From: Robiginitomaculum sp.
Lineage (GTDB): Bacteria > Pseudomonadota > Alphaproteobacteria > Caulobacterales > Maricaulaceae
DNA: 64,000 nt
Reading direction: 5' to 3'
Assembly (NCBI GenBank): GCA_021776525.1
Contig: JAJFFT010000004.1
Span: 124,001 to 188,000, forward strand
Every line of letters starts with the position of its first letter. Position 1 is the stretch's first letter. Positions 43,383 through 52,778 of the stretch are shown one piece after another. The notes beneath the pieces are model-generated. The model ran no database searches and was not told where the DNA came from. It saw only the letters and a program-made list of their open reading frames with translations. The translations under genes were made by a program, and so were the position numbers.

Positions 43383-45830
43383 ATGAATTTCACAGCAATA
43401 CGGACCAATAAGGACCAGAGAAATTTACGAAGCTCCCGAGCCTGCCTTCTGGTCAGTGTGGCCATGACTTGCCTTGGCGCACCGGCCATTGCCACAGCGC
43501 AACAAGCCGGTGTCAGCGTCACCGACACTATTGTTGTTACAGCACAAAAACGCAGCCAGTCAGTCCAGGATGTTGGCATTGCCATTACCGCTTATAGCGG
43601 CGACCAACTGGAAAAACTGGGCGTGGAAACCAGTATTGATATCATCAATTTCACACCCGGGGTTTCTATGGCCGGTGATATTGGCGGCCAGCGGGCTTTG
43701 TTTAATATTCGCGGTGTTGTTCAAAACGATTTCTCTGATCTGGCCGAAGCACCGGTCGCGGTTTATGTGGACGAGGGATATCTGGCCAGCACTCAGGCGC
43801 AAACATTTGGCCTTTATGATATCGACCGTGTGGAGGTCCTTAAAGGCCCGCAAGGCACGCTTTTTGGGCGCAATGCCACGGGCGGTTTGGTGCACACATT
43901 GACCAACCGGCCAACGCGCGAGTTTGAGGGTTATGGCGAATTAACTGTCGGCACACAGGATAGTGTGCGCGGGGAAGCGGCGATCAGTGGCCCATTGAGT
44001 GAGAAGGTTTCGGGCCGTATCTCGGTCATGTATAACCGCTATGGTGAAATCCTGAAAAATGCCTATTCAGGCGTGGATGCACAGGGGCGGACCGGAACAC
44101 CCGGCGGCGGACAAAACGGTTATAACGACGACACTTTTGCCATACGAGGACAGTTGCAATTTGATTTTACTGATAATGCCAGTCTACTTCTAACCGGTAA
44201 CTATGCTGACACCACAAAAAGTGAAGGCCCATATCAGGGCATAGGTTCTATTGCCGTCATTGATGCGCAGGGGCGTCACATCAACACCCTGCGTGCACAG
44301 GATACCAACAGCAATTGCGAGGCTATTTCTGCGGAAACCGGCAATTGTATCAACCTTTTTGCCGATGGTGATACCGACGGCATTCGCCCGGTGGTTGGTG
44401 GTGATTTGTTTGGTAATCTCGATCCCGATGGTAACCGCAGCCAGGTCAATAAAGATTTTGCCTTTGATGATGAAAACAAAATCCGCTCGCGCGGGCTGGC
44501 GGCCCACTTTACCTGGGATGCCCCCTGGGGGACGTTGACCTCCATTTCAGATTATAAGAAGTTTTATCGCTCGATCAGCCTGGATTCTGATCAGTCAGCG
44601 ACACCATTAGCACTGTTTCAGTCTGATGGCAGAATTGATCAGTTCAGTCAGGAAATTCGGCTAAATGGCAGTACAGACAAAACAGACTGGGTTGCCGGTG
44701 TTTATTATCTGAGCGTCGATACTGATGTCACACAGGGTCTGGCCTATCCAGAAAAATCCCCATTTTTGGTAGGCTTCCCGCAGATTATTTTTGGGCTAGC
44801 CGGTGTGGTCTTTGATCCGTTTGAAGACAATACCACAGGCAATCTGCGCACCGACTCATATTCTTTATTCGGGCAAATTGATTATCATATGTCAGACAAC
44901 CTGACCTTGGTTACCGGCCTGCGCGCAATTGTTGAGGATAAGAAATATAATCAGGTGATCGGTGAATTTGCCAATACGGATGACCGTCTGATTGAAACCG
45001 CGGTGTCTACCGGGTTTGTGCCGCGTGCGCCATTTGCAGATAAAACCAGCAATGGTTTATGGTCTGGCAAGGTGCAACTGGAATATTCACCCGATGCTGA
45101 CCATCTTTATTATGTCGGTATAAATCGAGGCGTAAAAGCCGGCAGTTTCAACGCTAAATTGTTTGATGGCGTGACCCTGACGGATGCCCAGATTCCCTAT
45201 AAGTCCGAAGTGTTGTACGCTTATGAAGCAGGCTTTAAGACAACCTTAGGTGGGGGCAATACGCGCCTGAACGGCTCCGTCTATTACTATGACTATAACG
45301 ATTATCAGGCCTTTACCTGGTCCAGCAATTCGGGATTTGTAACGAATAACGATGCCACATATAAAGGCGGCGAACTGGAACTCATTACCTCGCCGGCTGA
45401 TGGTCTCGATATTATTGCCAATGTTGCCTATATCGACGCCACCGTGAAAGATCTCGAGTTTGCGCCGGGACTGACCAAGGATGTCACGCCCTCGTTTACA
45501 CCAGACTTTAAAACAGCGGCAACAGTCCGTTATTCCTGGCCAACAATGGGCGGTTATATGGCCGCACAGAGTACAGTCAGTTACCAGTCCTCGGTATTTA
45601 ACAATATGCGTAATTTCACGGGCCAGCGTTTTGGTGGCTGGGCCAATGTCAATGCACGCCTCAGCTGGGATGCTGAAGATGGTGGGTGGGGCGTTTCTGC
45701 CTCGGTCAACAACCTCTTTAACTCTCGCCATGGGGTTATTGGTTTTGATGTGTCATCGTTTGGTGGTTACACACAAGAATCCTACGCACGTCCACGTTGG
45801 GCCAGTGTCAAAATCAAGAAGAACTTCTAG
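43383..45830 (+). CDS. TonB-dependent receptor, probable nucleobase/pyrimidine uptake
   Basis: 815 residues from the ATG at 43383 (AAGGGGGAA upstream). Signal peptide ending near ATAQQAG, TonB box DTIVVTAQKRSQ, plug (AITAYSGDQLEKLGVETSID, VEVLKGPQGTLFGRNATGG) and a 22-strand barrel ending in KIKKNF with the terminal Phe needed for assembly. The substrate cannot be read from sequence. The RutR-like operator upstream and the pyrimidine catabolic genes nearby suggest pyrimidine or nucleoside uptake. A short hairpin, CGGGATAACCCG, lies in the leader at about 43310. Confidence 0.92.
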   Translation: MNFTAIRTNKDQRNLRSSRACLLVSVAMTCLGAPAIATAQQAGVSVTDTIVVTAQKRSQSVQDVGIAITAYSGDQLEKLGVETSIDIINFTPGVSMAGDIGGQRALFNIRGVVQNDFSDLAEAPVAVYVDEGYLASTQAQTFGLYDIDRVEVLKGPQGTLFGRNATGGLVHTLTNRPTREFEGYGELTVGTQDSVRGEAAISGPLSEKVSGRISVMYNRYGEILKNAYSGVDAQGRTGTPGGGQNGYNDDTFAIRGQLQFDFTDNASLLLTGNYADTTKSEGPYQGIGSIAVIDAQGRHINTLRAQDTNSNCEAISAETGNCINLFADGDTDGIRPVVGGDLFGNLDPDGNRSQVNKDFAFDDENKIRSRGLAAHFTWDAPWGTLTSISDYKKFYRSISLDSDQSATPLALFQSDGRIDQFSQEIRLNGSTDKTDWVAGVYYLSVDTDVTQGLAYPEKSPFLVGFPQIIFGLAGVVFDPFEDNTTGNLRTDSYSLFGQIDYHMSDNLTLVTGLRAIVEDKKYNQVIGEFANTDDRLIETAVSTGFVPRAPFADKTSNGLWSGKVQLEYSPDADHLYYVGINRGVKAGSFNAKLFDGVTLTDAQIPYKSEVLYAYEAGFKTTLGGGNTRLNGSVYYYDYNDYQAFTWSSNSGFVTNNDATYKGGELELITSPADGLDIIANVAYIDATVKDLEFAPGLTKDVTPSFTPDFKTAATVRYSWPTMGGYMAAQSTVSYQSSVFNNMRNFTGQRFGGWANVNARLSWDAEDGGWGVSASVNNLFNSRHGVIGFDVSSFGGYTQESYARPRWASVKIKKNF

Positions 45831-45838
45831 TTGGAAGA

Positions 45839-46297
45839 CTAGCTGACGCCGGGCTTTATCTGTACCAGATATAGACCGGTGAACAGCATGGCCACACCGG
45901 CAATGCGCGGCAGGTCCAGTTGGTGCTTGGGCAATCCGGCTACACCGAAATGATCAACAACCAGGGCAATCACCGTCTGCCCGACAAAAATGGCGAAAAT
46001 AACATTGGTTGCGCCGATCTTAGGCATCAGAACCAGAACCGTGGTGACATAAGTCAGACCTAATAAACCGCCCAAAAAAAGATATGGCGGCAATGGCTTC
46101 AGCATTGCTGGTGAAGGTAGGGCTATGCCCCGGATCAACATAAATGCAAAAATGATTATTGTCGCTGTGGCAAATGAAATGAAACTGGCCTGTAAGGGGT
46201 GGTCAAGTGAAAGCGATAGTCGGGAATTTATAATTCCCTGAGTCGTCAGTAAGCCACCAACTATGATTGCGGCTAACAAAAATAAAGCGTTCAGCAT
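45839..46297 (-). CDS. YdcZ-type (DUF606) DMT family membrane protein
   Basis: 152 residues from the ATG at 46297 (AAGGGA six bases upstream; another ATG at 46303). Five hydrophobic segments, with ALFLLAAIIVGGLLTTQGII at the start and VFGLTYV-like LLGLTYVTTVLVLMPKIGAT in the middle, then GQTVIALVVDHFG, typical of the 5-TM YdcZ group. May export or import a small metabolite. It lies between the receptor and rutR on the other strand. Confidence 0.85.
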   Translation of the reverse strand: MLNALFLLAAIIVGGLLTTQGIINSRLSLSLDHPLQASFISFATATIIIFAFMLIRGIALPSPAMLKPLPPYLFLGGLLGLTYVTTVLVLMPKIGATNVIFAIFVGQTVIALVVDHFGVAGLPKHQLDLPRIAGVAMLFTGLYLVQIKPGVS

Positions 46298-46548
46298 AGT
46301 CATTCCCTTGTTCAAAACCATCTTATTAGGTTGTAACGCATTGTAATAATACGTAATTGTATATTTTATGTCGTACTGGAGCGCAGGCAATTTTTTTGTA
46401 CTTGCGGTTTGTTCTCATACAGGAAGCGGTTATGCTGCGCATCTTGTCAAGCTTGTTATGAGCCTTGAGATTCGTATGGAATCGCGCACAATAACGGTGT
46501 TGGATGGCGGGCAATCGCTTCGCCATGGAACGTGCAACGGGGGGCTTT

Positions 46549-47187
46549 GTGTCTAGTCTAAAACTCAAAAACTCAGGCAAGCGGGCTATTCGTGAGGCCA
46601 ATGAAAGCCTGATTATGGCCGCCGCTGAGCAGGAATTTGCTTTATCGGGTTTCAAGGGCGCCACAACCGATGCCATTGCACGCCGGGCAGGCGTGCCCAA
46701 AGCCAATTTACATTATTATTTTTCTACTAAAGCTGCACTTTATCAGCGCGTCATCGAGGATGTTTGCGAACACTGGCTGGCGGCGGCCAAACACTTTGAT
46801 GAAACTGATGATCCAAAAACAGCCCTCAGAGGTTATATCACAGCCAAAATGAATCAGGCACGCGAGCGCCCATACGGTTCACGCGTCTGGGCCACGGAAG
46901 TGATTTGCGGCGCACCGGTTATTGATAGTTATCTGCATACGGTTTTGAAGCCCTGGTATGATGCCCGCACCGAAAAGCTGCGTGCGTGGATACGTGCTGG
47001 AAAAATGAATTCCATTGATCCGCAGGCACTGTTTTTCATGATCTGGGCAACAACCCAGCATTACGCCGACTTTGATCACCAGATCAATGTGCTCAATGAT
47101 GGGCAGCCGTTAACGGATGAACAATTTTCCCGGGCAACAGACCAAGTCTGCAGGATTATACTGACGGGTATTGGCTTGAAACCGTAA
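46549..47187 (+). CDS. rutR: RutR-type regulator of pyrimidine use (TetR family)
   Basis: 212 residues from the GTG at 46549 with a G-rich site upstream, the same length as E. coli RutR. In-frame ATGs at 46504 and 46525 are alternatives. FKGATTDAIARRAGVPKANL then HYYFSTKAALYQRVIEDV is the HTH end. The C-terminal domain keeps the RutR-specific text: SRVWATEVICGAPVIDSYL, then AGKMNSIDPQALFFMIWATT followed by QHYADFDHQI. RutR binds uracil or thymine and then releases DNA. It sits directly before preTA and its palindrome. Confidence 0.92.
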   Translation: MSSLKLKNSGKRAIREANESLIMAAAEQEFALSGFKGATTDAIARRAGVPKANLHYYFSTKAALYQRVIEDVCEHWLAAAKHFDETDDPKTALRGYITAKMNQARERPYGSRVWATEVICGAPVIDSYLHTVLKPWYDARTEKLRAWIRAGKMNSIDPQALFFMIWATTQHYADFDHQINVLNDGQPLTDEQFSRATDQVCRIILTGIGLKP

Positions 47188-47195
47188 AAAAAAAC

Positions 47196-47211
47196 CTGAC
47201 CGTTTGGTCAG
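47196..47211. promoter_or_regulatory. RutR operator before preT
   Basis: CTGACC-GTTT-GGTCAG, a perfect 6-bp inverted repeat matching the known RutR site layout TTGACCA-N2-TGGTCAA. It lies nine bases after the rutR stop and 111 bases before preT. Confidence 0.85.
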
Positions 47212-47321
47212 AAAAAACTTGACCCTCTCTCTCGTTTTGTCGATTGTGTTATATGGCGCAATAGGTTGCGCAGAACGATAATGCCAAAAGGCAGACCAAG
47301 GAGCAGGGAGGCGGCACGCAT

Positions 47322-48668
47322 ATGGGCGAGCATCCGCAATACAGCAGTACGGGCGGCGCACTGTCTGGGGACGACATCTTAGCCAACTTTGATGATCTTC
47401 ATGACCCCTTAAATGCCGAACAGGTGAGCATTCAAGCCAGCCGGTGCTTGTTTTGTCATGACGCGCCATGCGTGACGGCTTGTCCTACCTCTATTGATAT
47501 TCCTAAATTTATTCGGCAGATCGCTACCCGGAACGATACGGGAGCAGCGCGCACCATTCTGGACGCCAACATTATGGGGGGGACCTGTGCGCGGGCCTGT
47601 CCGACCGAAATTCTGTGCGAACAAAAATGTGTGCTGAGCACTGGCGAGCATGAGCCAGTGCAGATCGGCGCATTACAACGTCATGCGGTGGACCACATGT
47701 TGGCCAAGGGCGGTGCGCATCCATTTGCGCGGGCCAAAGCCAGCGGCAAAAAAGTGGCTGTTATTGGTGCGGGTCCGGCGGGCTTATCCTGTGCCCATGC
47801 ACTTGCTGTGCAGGGGCATAGCGTAGAAATTTTTGAGGCCAAAGAAAAGCCCGGCGGTTTGAATGAGTATGGTTTGGCGGCCTATAAAATGGCTGGAGAT
47901 TTTGCCTCCAGAGAAGCCAGTTTTATTCTTGGTGTCGGCGGTATTACCCTGCATCACGGTAAAGCTCTGGGCCGCGATGTTACGCTTGCCGACCTGGGTG
48001 CCCGTTTTGATGCGGTCTTTACCGGGATTGGCCTTACCGCGCCGCGGCGGCTTGATATTGCCGGTGAGCAGCTGGACGGCGTAATTGATGCCCTTAGCTT
48101 TATCGAACAAATTCGTCAGGCTGGTGATTTAAGTGCCATAAACCCCGGTGAAAACGTTGTGGTGATCGGTGGTGGCAACACCGCTATTGATGCGGCGATA
48201 CAGGCCAAACGGCTTGGCGCACACAGCGTGACAATGGTTTATCGTCGCGGTCCAATGCAAATGGGTGCCACCGAGTGGGAGCAGGACCTGGCGGCCACAA
48301 ACGGGGTAAACATTCTGCACTGGGCCAAACCGGTTCGCCTGATCGGCAATGGGGTTTTGACCACGGTTCACTTTGAACGCACACAACTACGTGATGGCGT
48401 ATTAGAAGGTACAGACAAGCATTTCACCTTGTTTGCCGATCGTGTTTATAAGGCGGTCGGGCAGCAATTGGTTGATGACGGTTTGACCGACATTACCTGT
48501 AAACGCGGTAAAATTGTTGTTGATGAAACCGGGCAAACTTCGCGCTCTGGTGTTTTTGCGGGCGGTGATTGCATCGCCTCTGGTGAAGATCTGACCGTTC
48601 AGGCGGTTGAAGATGGCAAGATTGCAGCCGTCGGCATTCATCAATTCCTCGGAGGAAAACATGGCTGA
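47322..48668 (+). CDS. preT: Dihydropyrimidine dehydrogenase, NAD-binding subunit PreT
   Basis: 448 residues. N-terminal Fe-S region with RCLFCHDAPCVTACPTSIDI and CARACPTEILCEQKCV; FAD site AVIGAGPAGLSCAHALAVQG; NAD site VVIGGGNTAIDAAIQAKRLG; C-terminal GVFAGGDCIASGEDLTVQAV. It passes electrons from NAD(P)H to PreA to reduce uracil and thymine. A GGAGCAGGGAGG site precedes it. Overlaps preA by eight bases. Confidence 0.96.
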   Translation: MGEHPQYSSTGGALSGDDILANFDDLHDPLNAEQVSIQASRCLFCHDAPCVTACPTSIDIPKFIRQIATRNDTGAARTILDANIMGGTCARACPTEILCEQKCVLSTGEHEPVQIGALQRHAVDHMLAKGGAHPFARAKASGKKVAVIGAGPAGLSCAHALAVQGHSVEIFEAKEKPGGLNEYGLAAYKMAGDFASREASFILGVGGITLHHGKALGRDVTLADLGARFDAVFTGIGLTAPRRLDIAGEQLDGVIDALSFIEQIRQAGDLSAINPGENVVVIGGGNTAIDAAIQAKRLGAHSVTMVYRRGPMQMGATEWEQDLAATNGVNILHWAKPVRLIGNGVLTTVHFERTQLRDGVLEGTDKHFTLFADRVYKAVGQQLVDDGLTDITCKRGKIVVDETGQTSRSGVFAGGDCIASGEDLTVQAVEDGKIAAVGIHQFLGGKHG

Positions 48669-49935
48669 TCTGGGATGTATGATTGCCGGTATTGAAACCA
48701 TCAATCCTTTTTGGCTGGCCTCTGCGCCGCCAACCGACAAACAATATAACGTTGAGCGGGCCTTTGCGGCCGGGTGGGGCGGTGTGGTTTGGAAAACCCT
48801 TGGAGAAAATCCACCCGTGGTCAATGTGACCAGTCGATACGGCGTGCACAAGGATACCGCGCGCGGTATTTTGGGCATCAATAATATTGAGCTGATTTCG
48901 GATCGCCCGTTGGAGGTTAATTTACGCGAGATTGAGGCGGTGCGTAAAAACTACCCTGACCGGATCATTATCGGTTCTATGATGGCCCCGGTCGAAGAAG
49001 AATTGTGGAAGAGCCTTGCCATAAAAATTGCCAATTCGGGCGTGCATGGCATCGAGCTGAATTTGGGTTGTCCGCACGGCATGTGCGAACGGGGCATGGG
49101 TTCTGCCATTGGCCAGGTGCCGCAAATGGTCGAGGACACCACGCGCTGGGTGCGCGAGGTGGTGGACATTCCAGTGTTTACCAAGCTTACCCCCAACACC
49201 ACCGATATTTTATTGCCTGCCGAGGCGGCCTTGGCGGGCGGCGCTGATGCGGTGGCATTGATCAACACAGTCAATTCCATCATCGGTGTTGATCTGGACC
49301 AAATGGCCCCTAATCCCGTGTTGGATGGCAAGGGTACGCATGGTGGTTATTGTGGCAGTGCCGTAAAACCCATCGCCCTGCATATGATTGCAGAAATTGC
49401 CAGAAACGGCCCAACCCAGGATTTAGATATTTCTGCTATTGGCGGGATTACAACCTGGCGTGATGCGGCTGAGTTTATTGCCCTTGGCGCCAACGCGCTC
49501 CAGGTTTGCACGGCCGCCATGCTCTATGGTTTTCGTATTATCGAAGATCTGAACGATGGTTTGTCCGATTTTATGGATGCCAAAGGCTATAAGTCCATTG
49601 AGGACTTTCGCGGGCTGGCGATCAAAAACACGGTCAACTGGAATGACCTGAATATGAATTATGATCTGAAAGCCGAAATAGATCAGGACAAATGTATCGA
49701 ATGCGGGCGATGCCATATCGCCTGCGAAGATACCTCGCACCAGGCCATTACAATGCAGGACAATGATGCCGGCGGGCGAGATTTTGCTGTCGTTGCAACT
49801 GAATGCGTTGGGTGTAATCTGTGCCAGCATGTTTGCCCTGTGCCAGAGTGCATCACCATGGTGCCACAGAAAAACAATCTGCCTTATCTGACCTGGCCGG
49901 AGCACCCAAAGAACATACTCAAAGCTGCGGAGTAA
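48661..49935 (+). CDS. preA: Dihydropyrimidine dehydrogenase, catalytic subunit PreA
   Basis: 424 residues from the ATG at 48661 (strong GGAGG). FMN-binding TIM barrel with IKIANSGVHGIELNLGCPHG and CERGMGSAIGQVPQ (active-site loop), and ISAIGGITTWRDAAEFIALG; the C-terminus carries two [4Fe-4S] motifs, KCIECGRCHIACEDTSHQAI and CVGCNLCQHVCPVPECI. Reduces uracil/thymine to the 5,6-dihydro forms with PreT. Confidence 0.96.
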   Translation: MADLGCMIAGIETINPFWLASAPPTDKQYNVERAFAAGWGGVVWKTLGENPPVVNVTSRYGVHKDTARGILGINNIELISDRPLEVNLREIEAVRKNYPDRIIIGSMMAPVEEELWKSLAIKIANSGVHGIELNLGCPHGMCERGMGSAIGQVPQMVEDTTRWVREVVDIPVFTKLTPNTTDILLPAEAALAGGADAVALINTVNSIIGVDLDQMAPNPVLDGKGTHGGYCGSAVKPIALHMIAEIARNGPTQDLDISAIGGITTWRDAAEFIALGANALQVCTAAMLYGFRIIEDLNDGLSDFMDAKGYKSIEDFRGLAIKNTVNWNDLNMNYDLKAEIDQDKCIECGRCHIACEDTSHQAITMQDNDAGGRDFAVVATECVGCNLCQHVCPVPECITMVPQKNNLPYLTWPEHPKNILKAAE

Positions 49936-49939
49936 TCCC

Positions 49940-51259
49940 ATGAACGCACCCATTGCAAACGATATGGAAGCCTATTGGATGGGTTTTACACCCAATCGTG
50001 CTTTCAAGAAAAACCCACGTATGTTTGTTGCCGCTGATGGCATGTACTACACCACCCATGAAGGTCAAAAAGTCATGGATGGCATATCGGGCCTTTGGTG
50101 TTGCAATGCTGGCCATAACCAGCCGCGAATCGTTAAGGCCATACAGGAACAAGTGGCCGAGCTGGACTATTCGCCGGGCTTTCAGATGGGGCACCCCAAG
50201 GCGTTTGAGCTGGCCAATCGTCTTAAATCCATCATGCCGGGTGATCTCAATCATATATTCTTTGTCAATTCCGGCTCTGAAAGCGTGGAAACGGCGCTGA
50301 AAATCGCCATTGCTTATCACCGGGCCAGAGGAGAGGGGCATCGCACCCGTCTGATCGGCCGCGAAAAGGGCTATCATGGGGTGAACTTTGGCGGCATGTC
50401 GGTGGGCGGCATGCCGGCGAACCGCAAAATGTTTGGCGCGCTGGTTGCCGGCGTTGATCATTTACGCCACACGCACGGCATTGAGGAAAACCTCTTCACC
50501 CGTGGCCAGCCCGAACATGGCGTTGAGCTTGCCGATGATCTGGAACGGTTATGCGAGCTGCATGACCCATCTACTATTGCCGCGGTAATTGTTGAGCCTA
50601 TCGCCGGGTCGGCCGGGGTAATCATGCCGCCCAAAGGGTATTTGGAACGCCTTCGCAAAATCACCAAAAAGCACGGCATATTACTCATTCTGGATGAGGT
50701 GATTACCGGTTTTGGACGCATGGGAAAACCCTTTGCCTCTAACTATTTCGATCTGGATGCTGATATCGTCTGTACCGCCAAAGCCATTGCCAACGGTGTG
50801 ATCCCCATGGGTGCGGTGTTTGCTCATGACCATGTCTATGATGCCTTCATGCAGGGGCCGGAGGAGTTGATCGAGTTTTTCCATGGCTACACATATTCGG
50901 CCAATCCTGTGGCTTGCGCCGCGGCTTTGGCGACGCTGGATACCTATGAACAAGACGGACTTTTCACCAAGGGGACTGAGCTGTGGTCCTATTGGGAGGA
51001 TGCGGTACATTCCCTGCGCGGCCTGCCGCATGTCAAAGACATCCGTAATATGGGTCTTATTGGCGCAGTGGAGTTGGAATCCATTCCCCAAGAGGTTACA
51101 AAACGCGCCACGGACGCGTTTTTGAAAGCCTATGAAAAAGGTCTGCTGATTCGCACCACAGGCGATATTATCGCCTTCTCACCGCCACTCATCATTGAGA
51201 AGTCGCACATAGATTTCATGTTTTCTACCATGCGCGATGTCTTGAAAACCATAGAATAG
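49940..51259 (+). CDS. Class III aminotransferase, probable beta-alanine:pyruvate transaminase
   Basis: 439 residues. YWMGFTPNRAFKKNPRMFVA near the start, GISGLWCCNAGHNQPRIVKA, then FFVNSGSESVETALKIAIAY; PLP Lys in DIVCTAKAIANGVIPMGAVF; EVITGFGRMG. This is the omega-aminotransferase group acting on beta-alanine and beta-aminoisobutyrate. Between preA and mmsA it fits the step from beta-alanine to malonate semialdehyde. Confidence 0.92.
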   Translation: MNAPIANDMEAYWMGFTPNRAFKKNPRMFVAADGMYYTTHEGQKVMDGISGLWCCNAGHNQPRIVKAIQEQVAELDYSPGFQMGHPKAFELANRLKSIMPGDLNHIFFVNSGSESVETALKIAIAYHRARGEGHRTRLIGREKGYHGVNFGGMSVGGMPANRKMFGALVAGVDHLRHTHGIEENLFTRGQPEHGVELADDLERLCELHDPSTIAAVIVEPIAGSAGVIMPPKGYLERLRKITKKHGILLILDEVITGFGRMGKPFASNYFDLDADIVCTAKAIANGVIPMGAVFAHDHVYDAFMQGPEELIEFFHGYTYSANPVACAAALATLDTYEQDGLFTKGTELWSYWEDAVHSLRGLPHVKDIRNMGLIGAVELESIPQEVTKRATDAFLKAYEKGLLIRTTGDIIAFSPPLIIEKSHIDFMFSTMRDVLKTIE

Positions 51260-51270
51260 GATCTAAATCC

Positions 51271-52767
51271 ATGAACCGCATAGAGCATATTATCGGAGGC
51301 GAAAAGACCGCCGGTAGTTCGAGCAATACTCAAGCTGTTTATAACCCGGCCACTGGCGAGCAAACCGGCGAAGTCGTACTGGGCGCCGCTGCGGAAATTG
51401 ACGCCGCCGTAGAGGCCGCCATGGCGGCTTTGCCAGCATGGTCAAAGGCCTCCCCTGTCAAGCGGGCCAAGGTGATGTTCTCTTTACGCGCAGTGATGTT
51501 ACGGCGCGGCGATGAGATCGCCAGCACGATCTCTGCCGAACATGGCAAGACCCATGATGATGCGCTGGGCGAAGTCACCCGGGCATTAGAAGTGGTTGAG
51601 TATGCCGCCGGTATCGCCTCGCATTTACAGGGTGATTTCTCTCGCGAGGTTGGTCCCGGTATTGATACTCATTCCGAGCGTCAGGCGCTTGGTGTGTGCG
51701 CTGGCATTACACCATTTAACTTTCCAGCCATGGTGCCCTTGTGGATGATCCCCATGGCGCTGGCTTGCGGTAATACCTTTGTCCTCAAGCCATCAGAGCG
51801 CGATCCCTCGATGGCCAATCTGATTTATGATCTCTTCAAGGAAGCCGGGCTGCCCGATGGTGTGTTGAATGTCGTACACGGCGGCAAAGACGCGGTTGAT
51901 GCGGTGCTGGACCACAAAGATATTCAAGCGGTCAGCTTTGTTGGCTCAACCCCTATTGCCGAATATGTTTATACTCGCGGCTGTGCCGCCGGTAAGCGCG
52001 TCCAGGCTCTGGGCGGCGCAAAAAACCACATGATTATTATGCCCGACGCCGATCTTGATCAGGCCGCAGACGCATTGATGGGGGCCGGGTTTGGCTCAGC
52101 CGGTGAGCGCTGTATGGCGATCTCTGTGGCTGTGCCCATTGGTGAAGGTACGGCCGATGCGTTGGTCGACAAACTGAAACCACGTGTTGAAGCCCTTAAA
52201 ATAGGCCCCAGCACCGATAGTTCGGCAGAAATGGGTCCGATCATCACCGCAGCCTCTCGTGATCGCATTGCCGCCTGTATTGCCAATGGCGAAAGTGAGG
52301 GCGCAAAAGTGGTTGTTGATGGCCGTGGTTTGAAACTGCAAGGCTATGAAAACGGATATTGGATGGGCGGTACGCTGCTCGATAATGTCACCAAAGACAT
52401 GAGCGTTTATAAGGAAGAGATCTTCGGCCCGGTCCTCAGCGTGTTGCGCGCCAAGGATTATGGCGAAGCGGTCGACTTGATCAATGACCATGAGTACGGC
52501 AATGGCACGGCCATCTTTACCCGTGACGGCGATGCAGCACAGGACTTTGCGCGGCGGATTCAGGTTGGCATGGTCGGCATTAATGTGCCGATCCCGGTGC
52601 CGGTGGCCTATCACAGTTTTGGTGGCTGGAAACGGTCGATCTTTGGGGCGCATGGCATGTACGGAAAAGAAGCCGTGCATTTCTATACACGCCTGAAAAC
52701 CGTGACCACACGCTGGCCGGACGGCATTCGCTCTGGCGCGCAATTTAACTTTCCGAGCATGGGATAA
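51271..52767 (+). CDS. mmsA: CoA-acylating methylmalonate/malonate-semialdehyde dehydrogenase
   Basis: 498 residues. HIIGGEKTAGSSSNTQAVYN at the start, GVCAGITPFNFPAMVPLWMI, catalytic Cys in FGSAGERCMAISVAVPIGE, and the C-terminal FGGWKRSIFGAHGMYGKEAV are MmsA features. It turns (methyl)malonate semialdehyde into propionyl-CoA or acetyl-CoA with NAD and CoA, the end of this pathway. Confidence 0.95.
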   Translation: MNRIEHIIGGEKTAGSSSNTQAVYNPATGEQTGEVVLGAAAEIDAAVEAAMAALPAWSKASPVKRAKVMFSLRAVMLRRGDEIASTISAEHGKTHDDALGEVTRALEVVEYAAGIASHLQGDFSREVGPGIDTHSERQALGVCAGITPFNFPAMVPLWMIPMALACGNTFVLKPSERDPSMANLIYDLFKEAGLPDGVLNVVHGGKDAVDAVLDHKDIQAVSFVGSTPIAEYVYTRGCAAGKRVQALGGAKNHMIIMPDADLDQAADALMGAGFGSAGERCMAISVAVPIGEGTADALVDKLKPRVEALKIGPSTDSSAEMGPIITAASRDRIAACIANGESEGAKVVVDGRGLKLQGYENGYWMGGTLLDNVTKDMSVYKEEIFGPVLSVLRAKDYGEAVDLINDHEYGNGTAIFTRDGDAAQDFARRIQVGMVGINVPIPVPVAYHSFGGWKRSIFGAHGMYGKEAVHFYTRLKTVTTRWPDGIRSGAQFNFPSMG

Positions 52768-52778
52768 AGGACAAAAAA

